In this document: in pieces, positions 16,470-24,883 of the stretch
Position numbering within the stretch: the stretch's first letter is position 1
Layout of the letters: the number at the start of each line of letters is the position of its first letter
Source of the DNA: an uncultured Enterocloster sp.
GTDB taxonomy: Bacteria > Bacillota > Clostridia > Lachnospirales > Lachnospiraceae
NCBI GenBank assembly: GCA_944383785.1
Contig: CALWQV010000003.1
Coordinates: 25,528 to 89,527 of the forward strand
DNA length: 64,000 bases
Reading direction: 5' to 3'
Made by a program: the position numbers and the translations under genes
The notes under the pieces: model-generated
Told to the model about the DNA's origin: nothing
Database searches by the model: none
The model's input: only the letters and a program-made list of their open reading frames with translations

Positions 16470-17535
16470 TTATATTGAATATAAGGATAAAATCGCGTTC
16501 CATCCCGGCTATTATATTAAAGAAATCGTTGAAAATAGCGGCCTTACGCAGGAGGATTTTGCCAAGAGGCTGGATACGACGCCGAAAAATCTTAGCTTGC
16601 TGATTAGAGGAGAACAGAATTTATCGATCGATATAGCGATGAAATTATCCAGAATGATGAGCACAAGCATCAGCTATTGGCTGAGTTTGCAGAGTACGTA
16701 TGAGGCTTTGATTGGGGAATTTAAATCAGATGAAGAACTTATGAAAGAACGAGAGGTATTTAGTTGCATCGATTATAAGTATTTTCGAATCCATTATGGC
16801 TTGCCGGATTTGCCTAGAAAAAAAGACGAGCAGATTAAGAGGCTCAGAGAGTTTTTGAATGTATCTACGCTTACGGTATTTGCTGACCGGGATATGACAG
16901 TTAGCTTTAGAAGTGCTGGGAAAGAGCTGACAGCGGCAAATATTATCAAAGCAAATATAATGGTTCAAATTGCGATCAATCAGACATTAAAGATAAAGGC
17001 GCCGAAATTTAATAAAAGGAAGCTGGAAGACTCTGCAAAATACGCGCTGACTTTGACTAAAAATCATGATACGTTTTACCCTCTGATTCGGGAGGCATTT
17101 CTTAAAGCAGGGGTAGTTTTTTGTATTTTGCCGAATTTCTCCGGTTCAAAGATAAATGGTGCTACAAAAAAAGTGGGCGATCACATTATGCTGATGGTCA
17201 ATGATAGAAGGCTAAATGCGGATACATTTTGGTTTACGCTGTTTCATGAGATTGGCCATATTATGAATGGGGATTATGGGATTTCTTTTGAAAAGGAAAG
17301 TGGACAGCAGGAAGAAACCGCGAATCAGTATGCGGCGGACAGCTTGATTCCACCAGAGGAATATCATAAATTTTTATTGGAAAAGAAATTTGATGAAGTA
17401 TCGATTAAAACTTTCGCTGACCAGATTGACCGGGATCCGGGAATTATTGTGGGGAGGCTTCAAAATGATGGAATTGTCGGATTTGACGACTGGAGGATGA
17501 AGCCGTTACGCCATAAATATGTGGTAAAAATTTAA
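16462..17535 (+). CDS. HigA-type antitoxin fused to ImmA/IrrE-like metallopeptidase
   Basis: 357 residues. Residues about 12-75 are a HigA-family XRE helix-turn-helix (FHPGYYIKEIVENSGLTQED, LIRGEQNLSIDIAMKLSRMM). After a linker of about 120 residues the C-terminus is a zinc peptidase domain with HEIGH at 262-266 and the third ligand likely E285 in the EETANQYAAD motif, as in ImmA/IrrE proteins. Typical HigA antitoxins are about 100 residues, so this is the long fused form. The peptidase domain may let the repressor respond to a signal or cleave a partner. Co-transcribed with the toxin; AT-rich composition. Confidence 0.88.
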   Translation: MSNYIEYKDKIAFHPGYYIKEIVENSGLTQEDFAKRLDTTPKNLSLLIRGEQNLSIDIAMKLSRMMSTSISYWLSLQSTYEALIGEFKSDEELMKEREVFSCIDYKYFRIHYGLPDLPRKKDEQIKRLREFLNVSTLTVFADRDMTVSFRSAGKELTAANIIKANIMVQIAINQTLKIKAPKFNKRKLEDSAKYALTLTKNHDTFYPLIREAFLKAGVVFCILPNFSGSKINGATKKVGDHIMLMVNDRRLNADTFWFTLFHEIGHIMNGDYGISFEKESGQQEETANQYAADSLIPPEEYHKFLLEKKFDEVSIKTFADQIDRDPGIIVGRLQNDGIVGFDDWRMKPLRHKYVVKI

Positions 17536-17537
17536 AG

Positions 17538-17581
17538 AAAAGCCCTGCAAAGACTGAGCAGATCAGCCAGCGGGGCTTTTT
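17538..17581. terminator. Bidirectional intrinsic terminator
   Basis: AAAAGCCC (17538-17545) pairs with GGGCTTTT (17573-17580), with T-rich tails on both strands. It separates the rightward antitoxin gene from the leftward DUF401 gene. Confidence 0.75.
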
Positions 17582-17589
17582 AGATTCAC

Positions 17590-18795
17590 TTACAATCCCA
17601 TCCCTCTCATCACTACATAAATCCCACAGGAGAGCACGAACATGATCGCGGTTACCGGGATTGTCAGCAGGAAAATCCGGTTGATGGTGGTGCGAAACTG
17701 ATCCGCGCACAGAGTCAGGCAGATATGGGTAGGACACAGCTGGGAGGCCAGATGGCCTGCGCTGGCCAAGAGGATTGTCATGGATAAGCTTCCGCTCCCC
17801 GCCGCCAGAGCCGCCGGAAATACCACCGGAATCATAGCGGTAAAGTTGCTGAGGATGGAGCCTGAGAGCATGATCAGCCCGTATACCAGGAAGGCTGGGA
17901 TGGGAAGGGCTTCCAGCCCCGCCAGAAGCTGGGCCGGAGCCTCCGTATGTCCTAATATTTCGGTGAAAATCAGGATTGTAGCCACCATCAAAAGCATATG
18001 CCAGTCCAGGGATTTTTTTAACAGTTCCGGAGCGTCCTTAAAGGAATGGCTGGCAATAAATAAAAGCAGGATAACCGCCAGAACAGCCAGGGCTGTGGGA
18101 ATCCGTACCGCCAGAATCAAGAAAATAATCAGGAATACCGGCCACATATTCTGAGCCAGATGGCCCAGAAGAGCCAGAGGTCTTTCTGCGGATTCGCGGA
18201 TTTCCATTTTGGATGCCGCCGGGCGCAGGTAGATCCAGTAGGGGATCACAGCGTTAAACAGCGTATAGGGCAGCATAAAAAGCAGGAACTTCCACTCCGG
18301 AACACGGCTGACAGCGCACATGAGAATCACGTTGGTGTAGACCGGCAGCAAGGCCTCCGGAATATGGCGGAAATAGGTAGTGATAAAGGCCATATGGTCC
18401 GGATCCAGCTTTCCCTCACAGCTATCCCGCACCATGGAACCGGCGATGAGGACGGAACCGGGGGCGGGCAGGAGGCCCACCATGGCGGGAGCTACCGCCG
18501 CGCTTAAAGCCTCGCTGGAACAAAGGAAGGCGATGCTGTCCTTGGCCTTTAAAAGCATCTGCTGGCGCTCCATGAGATTTTGCAGCAGAATCAGGCCGTA
18601 GGTAATAAAAAGCAGCTCCAGGCAGGAACGGGAGACGAGGGTGGTTCCGGCCATCGTCAGCAGATCCGGCATGGAGATTCCATAAAACAGAGCGGTTTCC
18701 AGGGAGGCGATGAGAACCGCCCCCCATAATGGCCATTTGAAGTGAATCAGCAGGATGATCGTGAAAAAAACGGCCGCCATTTTCACATAGAACAT
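17590..18795 (-). CDS. DUF401-family membrane permease
   Basis: 401 residues with ten or more hydrophobic segments and short loops. The pattern matches the DUF401 family within the ion-transporter superfamily related to GntP and DASS carriers: GLLPAPGSVLIAGSMV near residue 110, TTYFRHIPEALLPVY, and a C-terminal half with SNFTAMIPVVFPAALAAG and ASAGHLASQLCPTHICLTL. Substrate unknown. It lies ten bases after the SDR gene on the same strand, so it is probably transcribed with it from the LacI-type operator at 19676 and may import what the SDR oxidises or reduces. Confidence 0.75.
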   Translation of the reverse strand: MFYVKMAAVFFTIILLIHFKWPLWGAVLIASLETALFYGISMPDLLTMAGTTLVSRSCLELLFITYGLILLQNLMERQQMLLKAKDSIAFLCSSEALSAAVAPAMVGLLPAPGSVLIAGSMVRDSCEGKLDPDHMAFITTYFRHIPEALLPVYTNVILMCAVSRVPEWKFLLFMLPYTLFNAVIPYWIYLRPAASKMEIRESAERPLALLGHLAQNMWPVFLIIFLILAVRIPTALAVLAVILLLFIASHSFKDAPELLKKSLDWHMLLMVATILIFTEILGHTEAPAQLLAGLEALPIPAFLVYGLIMLSGSILSNFTAMIPVVFPAALAAGSGSLSMTILLASAGHLASQLCPTHICLTLCADQFRTTINRIFLLTIPVTAIMFVLSCGIYVVMRGMGL

Positions 18796-18805
18796 AGAAA
18801 CCTCC

Positions 18806-19561
18806 CTACAGCATCACGTCTCCGGAATTAGGCCCTAAGGTCTGGCCGGTAAAGAGGTTTCCATCCGGGTCAGAAGCCAGAAACAAGGCGGCGGGAGCTA
18901 CCTCCCAGGGTTCGCCGAAACGGCCCAGGGGAAGGGAGGCCAGCTTGTCCGCCTGCCATTTTGGGGTGCATCCCTCATAGAAGAAAGGCGTCTTGATGGG
19001 GCCGGGGGCGATGCAGTTGGCATTGACGCCCCGGGTGCTGACTTCACGGGCAAGGGATTTGGTGAAACCGATGATGCCAGCCTTGGCGGCGCTGTAGTGG
19101 GCGCTGTCTACTCCGCCGATCTGACCAAGTTGGGAGGTAATGTTGATAATCCGTCCGAAGCCCTGGCTCAGCATATGGGGAAGGGCGTAGTGGCAGCAGA
19201 GGTAGACGCTGCGCAGGTTGCAGGCGATCATGCGGTCCCACTGGGCGGGCTCCATGTGCTCCACGGACACCTGATGATTGATGCCGGCGCTGCAGACCAG
19301 GATATCCAGATGGCCGAAGCGCTCCGTGAATTTGCGGATCATCGCTTGGACTTCATCTTCTTTGGTTACATCCGCCTGAAAAAGTTCTGTCTGACCTGGG
19401 CGGGCGCTATCCAGTTCCGCCTTCAGGGCTGACGCCTCCTCGTCTGTATTCAGATAGTTGACGCCTACCTGGGCGCCTTCTTTTGAGAAGAGGCGGACGA
19501 TCTCGCGCCCGATGCCGGTGGATCCGCCTGTAATAAGAGCTGTTTTTCCTTCTAATTTCAT
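18806..19561 (-). CDS. Short-chain dehydrogenase/reductase
   Basis: 251 residues, classical SDR: TGGSTGIGREI at 11-21 for NAD(P) binding, LVCSAGINH (the NAG-type motif), catalytic Ser in ITSQLGQIG, and YSAAKAG with catalytic Tyr and Lys. It resembles FabG/glucose-dehydrogenase-like enzymes acting on sugars or polyols. First gene of a two-gene leftward operon with the DUF401 permease. Its promoter carries the same palindromic motif as the nucleoside operon promoter. Substrate unresolved. Confidence 0.85.
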   Translation of the reverse strand: MKLEGKTALITGGSTGIGREIVRLFSKEGAQVGVNYLNTDEEASALKAELDSARPGQTELFQADVTKEDEVQAMIRKFTERFGHLDILVCSAGINHQVSVEHMEPAQWDRMIACNLRSVYLCCHYALPHMLSQGFGRIINITSQLGQIGGVDSAHYSAAKAGIIGFTKSLAREVSTRGVNANCIAPGPIKTPFFYEGCTPKWQADKLASLPLGRFGEPWEVAPAALFLASDPDGNLFTGQTLGPNSGDVML

Positions 19562-19591
19562 AGTAAAATCCCCCTTACTGTAAAAATCTTC

Positions 19592-19619
19592 CGCAGCCGT
19601 CCGATCGAAAACGGCTGCG
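19592..19619 (-). other. Hairpin in the SDR mRNA leader
   Basis: Perfect 9-bp inverted repeat CGCAGCCGT/ACGGCTGCG (19592-19600 with 19611-19619) in the leader of the SDR transcript, followed on that strand by GGAAGATTTTTAC. It could be a weak attenuator or a stabilising hairpin. Confidence 0.45.
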
Positions 19620-19646
19620 ATTCCAGATACAGCGCGCTATGGTGGT

Positions 19647-19691
19647 AGTATAGAATAGTTTGAGTAAAAAATCAAGATAAAACGTTTAATC
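19647..19691 (-). promoter_or_regulatory. Promoter and LacI-family operator of the SDR-DUF401 operon
   Basis: On the minus strand: TTGATT (complement of 19670-19675), 17 bases, TATACT (complement of 19647-19652). The near-palindrome GATAAAACGTTTAATC (19676-19691) abuts the -35 box. The same core recurs before the nucleoside hydrolase gene. Confidence 0.75.
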
Positions 19692-19695
19692 AAAT

Positions 19696-19730
19696 AATAA
19701 AAATTCAGCGCGGAGATTTTTCTCCGCGCT
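19696..19730 (-). terminator. Intrinsic terminator of the LacI-type gene
   Basis: Perfect 10-bp stem AGCGCGGAGA/TCTCCGCGCT (19707-19716 with 19721-19730); reading leftward it is followed by GAATTTTTATT. Confidence 0.8.
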
Positions 19731-19752
19731 GCGTGCGTCATCAGATGGAATT

Positions 19753-20799
19753 TTAGGCCTGGGCCGGGGGCTGCAGCATCCGGGTGCTCTTCCTTACGAT
19801 CAGCTGCAGGTCAAAGGTGGAGACAACAGGCTCGGCCGACGGTTCCTCCGAGGCGTGGATTAGGATCCGGGCGCTCTCCTTGCCCATCTCGTAGATGGGC
19901 TGGCGCACGGTGGTCAGAGGGACGCTTAAGATGCTGGATACAAAGTGGTCGTCGTACCCCACTACGGACACGTCATCGGGAACAGAAAGGTTGTATTTGT
20001 TCAGCCCGTTGTACACGCCGCAGGCCATCAGGTCGTTGAAAGCGAAAACGGCGGTAAAATTTCGTATGATACATGTATCGACAGCGTTAAGTCCTGCCCG
20101 GTAGGAGTAGTCCCCCTCATAGACCATGGCCTCATCCCATGGAAGGGAGTAGTCCGCAAATGCCTTTTTGCAGCCTTCCAGACGGCTTTCTGATCCTTCA
20201 AGTCCTGCTGGGCCGGAGATAAAAAGAATCTTGCGGTGGCCTAGGGACAACAGATGGCGAGTGGCCATATAGCCGCCGGTTTCGTGGTTGCAGATCACTG
20301 CGTTGGCCGGAGGCCGGTAGTTGGTCAGGTCCATCTGAACCATAGGGATTTTCAATGAGAATACCAAATCCTGGTTGCTGGTGTAGGTGGACATAGATGA
20401 GTCTCCGGAGCACGGAGTTACTACCAGGGCGATTCCATCTATATTTTTAGAAGATAGGGTTTCAATATACTGCCGTTCCCGCTCCGGGTTGGAGTTGGTG
20501 GAGCAGAGGATCATGGTGTATCCCAGCTTCTGGCAGGCATCCTCCATCCCCTTGGCATAGCTGGCGTAGTAGTCGTTGCGGATATCCGGGATGATGAGGC
20601 CTAGTGTATAGCTGCGCCTGGTTTTCAGGCTGACCGCCGCGTAATTGGGATGGTAGCCCATCTCCTGGGCCAGGGCGCGGATCTGTTCCTTGGTCTGCTC
20701 GGAAATCCGCGAGGGGCGGTCGTTTAAAACCAGAGAAACGGTAGCCGGGGACAAGCCGGCCTTTCTGGCAATGTCTTTAATTGTAACCTTTGTTGACAA
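19753..20799 (-). CDS. LacI-family repressor of nucleoside/sugar genes
   Basis: 348 residues from a TTG at 20799, chosen because GGAGG lies seven bases upstream and the protein then begins directly before the HTH; a longer in-frame reading to 20865 has no ribosome binding site. The HTH is VTIKDIARKAGLSPATVSLV, with hinge region HPNYAAVSLKTRRSYTLGLI, then a periplasmic-binding-protein-like effector domain (GLIIPDIRNDYYASYAKGME to VPLTTVRQPIYEMGKESARI). The gene sits between the two operons that carry its probable operator GATAAAACGTTTA. The effector is probably a nucleoside or pentose derivative (inference). Confidence 0.9.
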   Translation of the reverse strand: MSTKVTIKDIARKAGLSPATVSLVLNDRPSRISEQTKEQIRALAQEMGYHPNYAAVSLKTRRSYTLGLIIPDIRNDYYASYAKGMEDACQKLGYTMILCSTNSNPERERQYIETLSSKNIDGIALVVTPCSGDSSMSTYTSNQDLVFSLKIPMVQMDLTNYRPPANAVICNHETGGYMATRHLLSLGHRKILFISGPAGLEGSESRLEGCKKAFADYSLPWDEAMVYEGDYSYRAGLNAVDTCIIRNFTAVFAFNDLMACGVYNGLNKYNLSVPDDVSVVGYDDHFVSSILSVPLTTVRQPIYEMGKESARILIHASEEPSAEPVVSTFDLQLIVRKSTRMLQPPAQA

Positions 20800-20966
20800 G
20801 GTCGATTCCTCCTTCCGGCAATGGCGTGATAAACGAATTTTACCATATCGCCTAAAAATTTGCAAACGTAATCTTCTTTAAAAGAAATAAATAGGCAAAA
20901 AACATAAAAGAACAGGCGTAAAATAGAGCAAATTAGATATTTCCCATAAAAAAATTAAAAAAAGTA

Positions 20967-21024
20967 TTGACAAATCGTTTTATCAAGTGGTATATTAAAA
21001 ACACAAAGAATAAACGTTTTATCA
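20967..21024 (+). promoter_or_regulatory. Promoter and double operator of the nucleoside operon
   Basis: TTGACA (20967-20972), 18 bases, TATATT (20991-20996). The spacer holds AATCGTTTTATC (20973-20984), and a better copy AATAAACGTTTTATCA lies at 21009-21024, over the expected transcription start and first leader bases. The two sites are about 37 bases apart and share the core of the site at 19676-19691 in opposite orientation. Binding by the adjacent LacI-type protein would block polymerase. Confidence 0.75.
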
Positions 21025-21112
21025 CACGAATGGCCATAGATGTGTACCGTTTAGCAAAGTTTATCAGAAAAATATTTATCAGCGAATTGTTCAGGAGGAT
21101 GAAACTTTAATT

Positions 21113-22057
21113 ATGGAGAAGATTAGACAGATTATTATTGACTGCGACCCCGGACATGACGATATTGTAGCCATCATGCTGGCGGCCCGCAACCCCAAGA
21201 TCAAGCTGCTGGGCATCACCACGGTAAATGGAAACCAGACCTTGGAGAAGGTAACCCGCAACGCCCTGAATGTGTGCCAGTACCTGGATATTGACGTTCC
21301 GGTCTGCAAGGGCCTGGCTGGCCCCATTGTGCGGGAGGCTCCGCCGGTGGAGGAACGTGTTCACGGTGATTCCGGCCTGGACGGTCCGGTGTTCCCGCCT
21401 CTTACCAAGCAGCTGGATCCCCGCCACGCGGTGGACTTTATTATTGAAACCGTGATGAACGCCAGCGAGCCGGTGACCTTGGTTCCCACAGGTCCTTTGA
21501 GCAACATCGCCATGGCGATGCGCAGAGAGCCGAAGATTCTGGAGAATATCGACGAGATCGTCCTGATGGGCGGCGCTTACCAGCATGGAAATGTAACCCC
21601 TGCCGCTGAGTTCAACATTTACGCCGATGCTGAGGCAGCTCATGTGGTATTTTCCTGCGGGCGTCCTGTAGTGATGATGGGTCTTGACCTGACCAGGCAG
21701 GCTCTCTGCTATCCGGAGATCGTAGACCGGATGAGCAAGATTGAGACAAAGGGCGGAAAGCTGTTTGTAGATCTGATGCGGTTCTTCTGCATGACCCAGA
21801 AGAAAGTATTCGGATGGGAGGGCGGCCCGCTTCACGATCCCACCACAGTGGCGTACCTGATCGATCCCGACTGTATCGAGACGAAGGCCATGCATACGGA
21901 CATCGATATCAGCGGCGGACAGAGCCATGGGCGCACCAACTGCGATTTCTTTAACCTGACGGACAAGGTAAAGAATACTAAGGTAGCCGTAAAACTTCAT
22001 GTAGACCGCTTCTGGGATATTGTGGAAGAGAATTTGAAACTGTATGATCATTTATAA
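21113..22057 (+). CDS. Nucleoside hydrolase (first paralogue)
   Basis: 314 residues, inosine-uridine preferring nucleoside hydrolase family. The calcium-binding N-terminal motif reads IIIDCDPGHDDIVAIMLA (canonical DxDPGxDD), with GITTVNGNQ, VPTGPLSNIAMAM, LMGGAY and the catalytic-side HDPTTVAYLIDP near residue 242. The enzyme splits the N-glycosidic bond of ribonucleosides to base and ribose. First gene of the rightward LacI-controlled operon, followed 36 bases later by a nucleoside-type ABC transporter. Base specificity cannot be read from the sequence. Confidence 0.92.
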   Translation: MEKIRQIIIDCDPGHDDIVAIMLAARNPKIKLLGITTVNGNQTLEKVTRNALNVCQYLDIDVPVCKGLAGPIVREAPPVEERVHGDSGLDGPVFPPLTKQLDPRHAVDFIIETVMNASEPVTLVPTGPLSNIAMAMRREPKILENIDEIVLMGGAYQHGNVTPAAEFNIYADAEAAHVVFSCGRPVVMMGLDLTRQALCYPEIVDRMSKIETKGGKLFVDLMRFFCMTQKKVFGWEGGPLHDPTTVAYLIDPDCIETKAMHTDIDISGGQSHGRTNCDFFNLTDKVKNTKVAVKLHVDRFWDIVEENLKLYDHL

Positions 22058-22093
22058 TCATAATAAAATTTATTTTAAGGGAGGTTGTACTTT

Positions 22094-23251
22094 ATGAAAA
22101 AGAGACTTACGGCGTTACTGTTGACAGCGGCCATGGCAGCCAGCCTGGCAGCCTGCTCCGGCTCATCGGAAACTGGGACTACCACTGCAGGCGGCTCTTC
22201 CGAGGCTGCGGGGAGTGAGGCTGCAGGAAGCGAGGCCGCGGATGCCTCCGAAGGGGAAGAGAATGCGGCAGAGACCTCTGGCGAACCCTTAAAGGTGGCT
22301 CTGGTTTACTCCGGATTCCTGGGCGACCAGTCCTTTAACGACCTGGCTCACGCGGGGGCTGAGAAGGCGGTAGAGGATTTTGGGATCGAGCTTCAGGAGC
22401 TGGAGAGCGGCGAGGCGGCTGACTGGGAGGCTAACTTCGTAGCTATGGCCGACGCCGGGTATGATCTGGTAATCGGTGTTTCCACACAGTTCCTTGATAT
22501 TATGGAGCGCAATTGCCCCAACTATCCGGACACCAAGTTCGCGCTGATCGATGGCGTCAGCAACGCGGGAGACAACGTAGTTTCCACCCTCTTTGCCCAG
22601 AATGAAGGCTCCTTCCTGGCAGGCGCGGCAGCGGCTATGTTTACTACCAAGACGGAGATCGAGGGCGTAAACGAGGAGAAGATCATCGGCTGGGTCGGCG
22701 GAATGGATATCCCCGTACTGCGTGACTTCTACGCCGGATTTGAGCAGGGCGCAAAGTACATTGATCCCGATATCCAGATTTTACAGTCTTTCGGAAGCTC
22801 CATGACCGACGCCTTAAAGGGCCGCGAGCTGGCCAACGCTCAGATCGATCAAGGGGCAGATATCATCATGAACGTGGCAAATATCACCGGCCTGGGCGTG
22901 ATGGAAGCCTGCGCGGACCGGGGCGTATACGCCATCGGCGTTGATACCAACCAGGACAGCCTGTATCCCGGACACATTCTGACCTCCATGCAGAAGAATG
23001 TGGATACCTGTACCTATCAGATTATTGAGTCTGTTGTAAACGGAACTTTCGAGGGCGGCACCGCTACCTATATGGATCTGGCCCATGACGGCGTTGGACT
23101 CACCGACTTTGCTGTGATGAAGGAGGCCCTGGGCGACCAGTTCCCCGAGGACATCGTAGAGAAGGTGGAAGAGCTGAAGGAGAAGGTTGTAAGCGGCGAG
23201 ATCGTAGTAAATTCCTATGAAGGATACGAGAAACCGGAAATCGCTCAATAA
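22094..23251 (+). CDS. BMP-family nucleoside-binding lipoprotein
   Basis: 385 residues from the ATG at 22094 (GGGAGG upstream; a TTG at 22085 in frame is inside that spacing). Lipoprotein signal peptide MKKRLTALLLTAAMAASLAAC with cysteine 21 as the lipidation site, then a Ser/Glu/Ala-rich linker to about residue 65, and a PnrA/BmpA-type binding domain (LKVALVYSGFLGDQSFNDLA, GVMEACADRGVYAIGVDTNQ, LTSMQKNVDTCTYQIIE). The family binds purine nucleosides. It is the extracytoplasmic receptor for the ATPase and two permeases that follow. Confidence 0.92.
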   Translation: MKKRLTALLLTAAMAASLAACSGSSETGTTTAGGSSEAAGSEAAGSEAADASEGEENAAETSGEPLKVALVYSGFLGDQSFNDLAHAGAEKAVEDFGIELQELESGEAADWEANFVAMADAGYDLVIGVSTQFLDIMERNCPNYPDTKFALIDGVSNAGDNVVSTLFAQNEGSFLAGAAAAMFTTKTEIEGVNEEKIIGWVGGMDIPVLRDFYAGFEQGAKYIDPDIQILQSFGSSMTDALKGRELANAQIDQGADIIMNVANITGLGVMEACADRGVYAIGVDTNQDSLYPGHILTSMQKNVDTCTYQIIESVVNGTFEGGTATYMDLAHDGVGLTDFAVMKEALGDQFPEDIVEKVEELKEKVVSGEIVVNSYEGYEKPEIAQ

Positions 23252-23284
23252 ATGTAACCGTTCCGGAATGGAATATGTCTTGAC

Positions 23285-23317
23285 AAACTGCCCGGAGATT
23301 TCTGCCGGGCAGTTTTT
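23285..23317 (+). terminator. Terminator hairpin inside the transporter operon
   Basis: Perfect 11-bp stem AAACTGCCCGG/CCGGGCAGTTT (23285-23295 with 23305-23315) ending in TTTTT, located between the binding-protein gene and the ATPase gene. Likely a partial terminator that keeps binding-protein mRNA in excess. Confidence 0.8.
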
Positions 23318-23336
23318 GTAAGAGGAGAGGGAGAAT

Positions 23337-24881
23337 ATGGAGACAATGGATTATATTGTGGAGATGACCGATATTGACAAAAGCTTTCCCGCAGTCCATG
23401 CCGTAGACGGAGGACAGTTTACTCTGCGCCAGGGGGAAATCCATTCTCTCATCGGGGAGAATGGCGCGGGCAAGTCCACTATGATGAAGATGCTCTACGG
23501 CCTGTACCAGCCGGACGGCGGCGTAATCAAGATCCGGGGCAAACAGATGGATAACCTGACGCCGGGAATCGCCATCCGTCAGGGAATCGGCATGGTTCAC
23601 CAGGAATTTATGCTGGTAAACGATCTGACGGTATTGGAGAACGTGATTTTAGGATTTGAGCCGAAAAAGGGCGTGACCATTGATTTTGATGAATCACGGA
23701 AACGGATTCAGAAATATGTGGACGACTACCATATGGACATCCAGCCAAACAAGCGGATTAACCAGATTTCCGTAGGAGAGGCCCAGAGAGTGGAGATCAT
23801 CAAGACCCTGTACCGAGGAGCTGACGTGCTGATCCTGGACGAGCCCACAGCGGTGCTGACGCCTCAGGAATGTGAGAAATTTTTCGAGATTCTGATGGAA
23901 TTGAAAAAGGATGGAAAATCGGTGGTATTTATCTCCCATAAGCTAAATGAAGTAATGGAGATTTCCGACCGCATCACAGTAATGAGAAGCGGAAAGTACA
24001 TTGCTACCGTTGACAAGAAGGACACCAATACCAGGGAGCTGGCCAAGATGATGGTAGGCCGGGAGGTATTCTTAAATGCGGAGAAGGAGCATGCGGAGGT
24101 TGGCGGGCCGGTTTTGCAGATTCAGGATGTGTACACTTCCGGCGAGAAGGAACTTTCCAAGATCAGGGGCGTGTCCTTCGAGGTACATGCCGGCGAGATT
24201 GTGGGGATTGCCGGTGTGGACGGAAACGGGCAGAGCGAGTTGATTGAAGCCATCGCGGGCCTGCGGAAGGTGGAAAAGGGCAAAATCCTTTTGGACGGGA
24301 AAGATATTACCAACATGACGCCCAAGCAGTGCCGGCTGGCCGGTTTAACCCATATTCCCGAGGACCGGAACGTGCGGGGACTGAACCGGCAGATGACGGT
24401 GGAAGATAACCTGATCGCCTGGAAATTTGAGGATAAGCCTTTCGCCAATGGAATTGTCCGCAACAAGAAAGCCGTTCGGGAATATGCGGACCGCCTGATC
24501 AAAGAGTATGACATCCGCCCCACGGATCCAACCGTGGTTACCCAGTCTCTTTCCGGAGGCAACGCCCAGAAAATTGTTGTGGCCAGGGAAGTGGACGCGG
24601 ATGGAAAGCTGCTGATTGCCGCCCAGCCATCCAGAGGCGTGGATATTGGAGCCATCGAGTCCATCCGCCGGATTTTGAACCAGGAAAAGAAAAAGGGAAA
24701 GGGGATTCTTCTGGTATCCGCAGACCTGGAAGAGATCATGGCCCTTTCGGACCGCGTAGTGGTTATGTATGAAGGCCGGATTATGGGAACCGTATATTCC
24801 GATGAAATCAATGCTTTGGGTGATGTGGGCATGCTGATGCTGGGGCAGACCCGGGAAAACGATCAGAAGGAGGTATCATAG
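23337..24881 (+). CDS. Nucleoside ABC transporter ATPase (two ABC domains)
   Basis: 514 residues, double-ABC protein of the RbsA/NupO/RnsB type. Domain 1: Walker A GENGAGKSTMMK near residue 41, signature ISVGEAQRVEI, Walker B VLILDEPTAVLTP. Domain 2 from about 250: degenerate Walker A GVDGNGQSELIE (no GKS), signature SLSGGNAQKIVVAREVD, and a weak Walker B (KLLIAAQPSRGVD). The inactive second site is normal for this subfamily. It energises the two permeases encoded next, two bases downstream and overlapping. Confidence 0.93.
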   Translation: METMDYIVEMTDIDKSFPAVHAVDGGQFTLRQGEIHSLIGENGAGKSTMMKMLYGLYQPDGGVIKIRGKQMDNLTPGIAIRQGIGMVHQEFMLVNDLTVLENVILGFEPKKGVTIDFDESRKRIQKYVDDYHMDIQPNKRINQISVGEAQRVEIIKTLYRGADVLILDEPTAVLTPQECEKFFEILMELKKDGKSVVFISHKLNEVMEISDRITVMRSGKYIATVDKKDTNTRELAKMMVGREVFLNAEKEHAEVGGPVLQIQDVYTSGEKELSKIRGVSFEVHAGEIVGIAGVDGNGQSELIEAIAGLRKVEKGKILLDGKDITNMTPKQCRLAGLTHIPEDRNVRGLNRQMTVEDNLIAWKFEDKPFANGIVRNKKAVREYADRLIKEYDIRPTDPTVVTQSLSGGNAQKIVVAREVDADGKLLIAAQPSRGVDIGAIESIRRILNQEKKKGKGILLVSADLEEIMALSDRVVVMYEGRIMGTVYSDEINALGDVGMLMLGQTRENDQKEVS

Positions 24882-24883
24882 AG

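Noticed and set aside
21107-22051. A 314-codon open frame on the minus strand opposite the nucleoside hydrolase
   Set aside because: It mirrors the plus-strand gene almost base for base in extent, has no ribosome binding site and no recognisable family; it is a shadow of codon bias.
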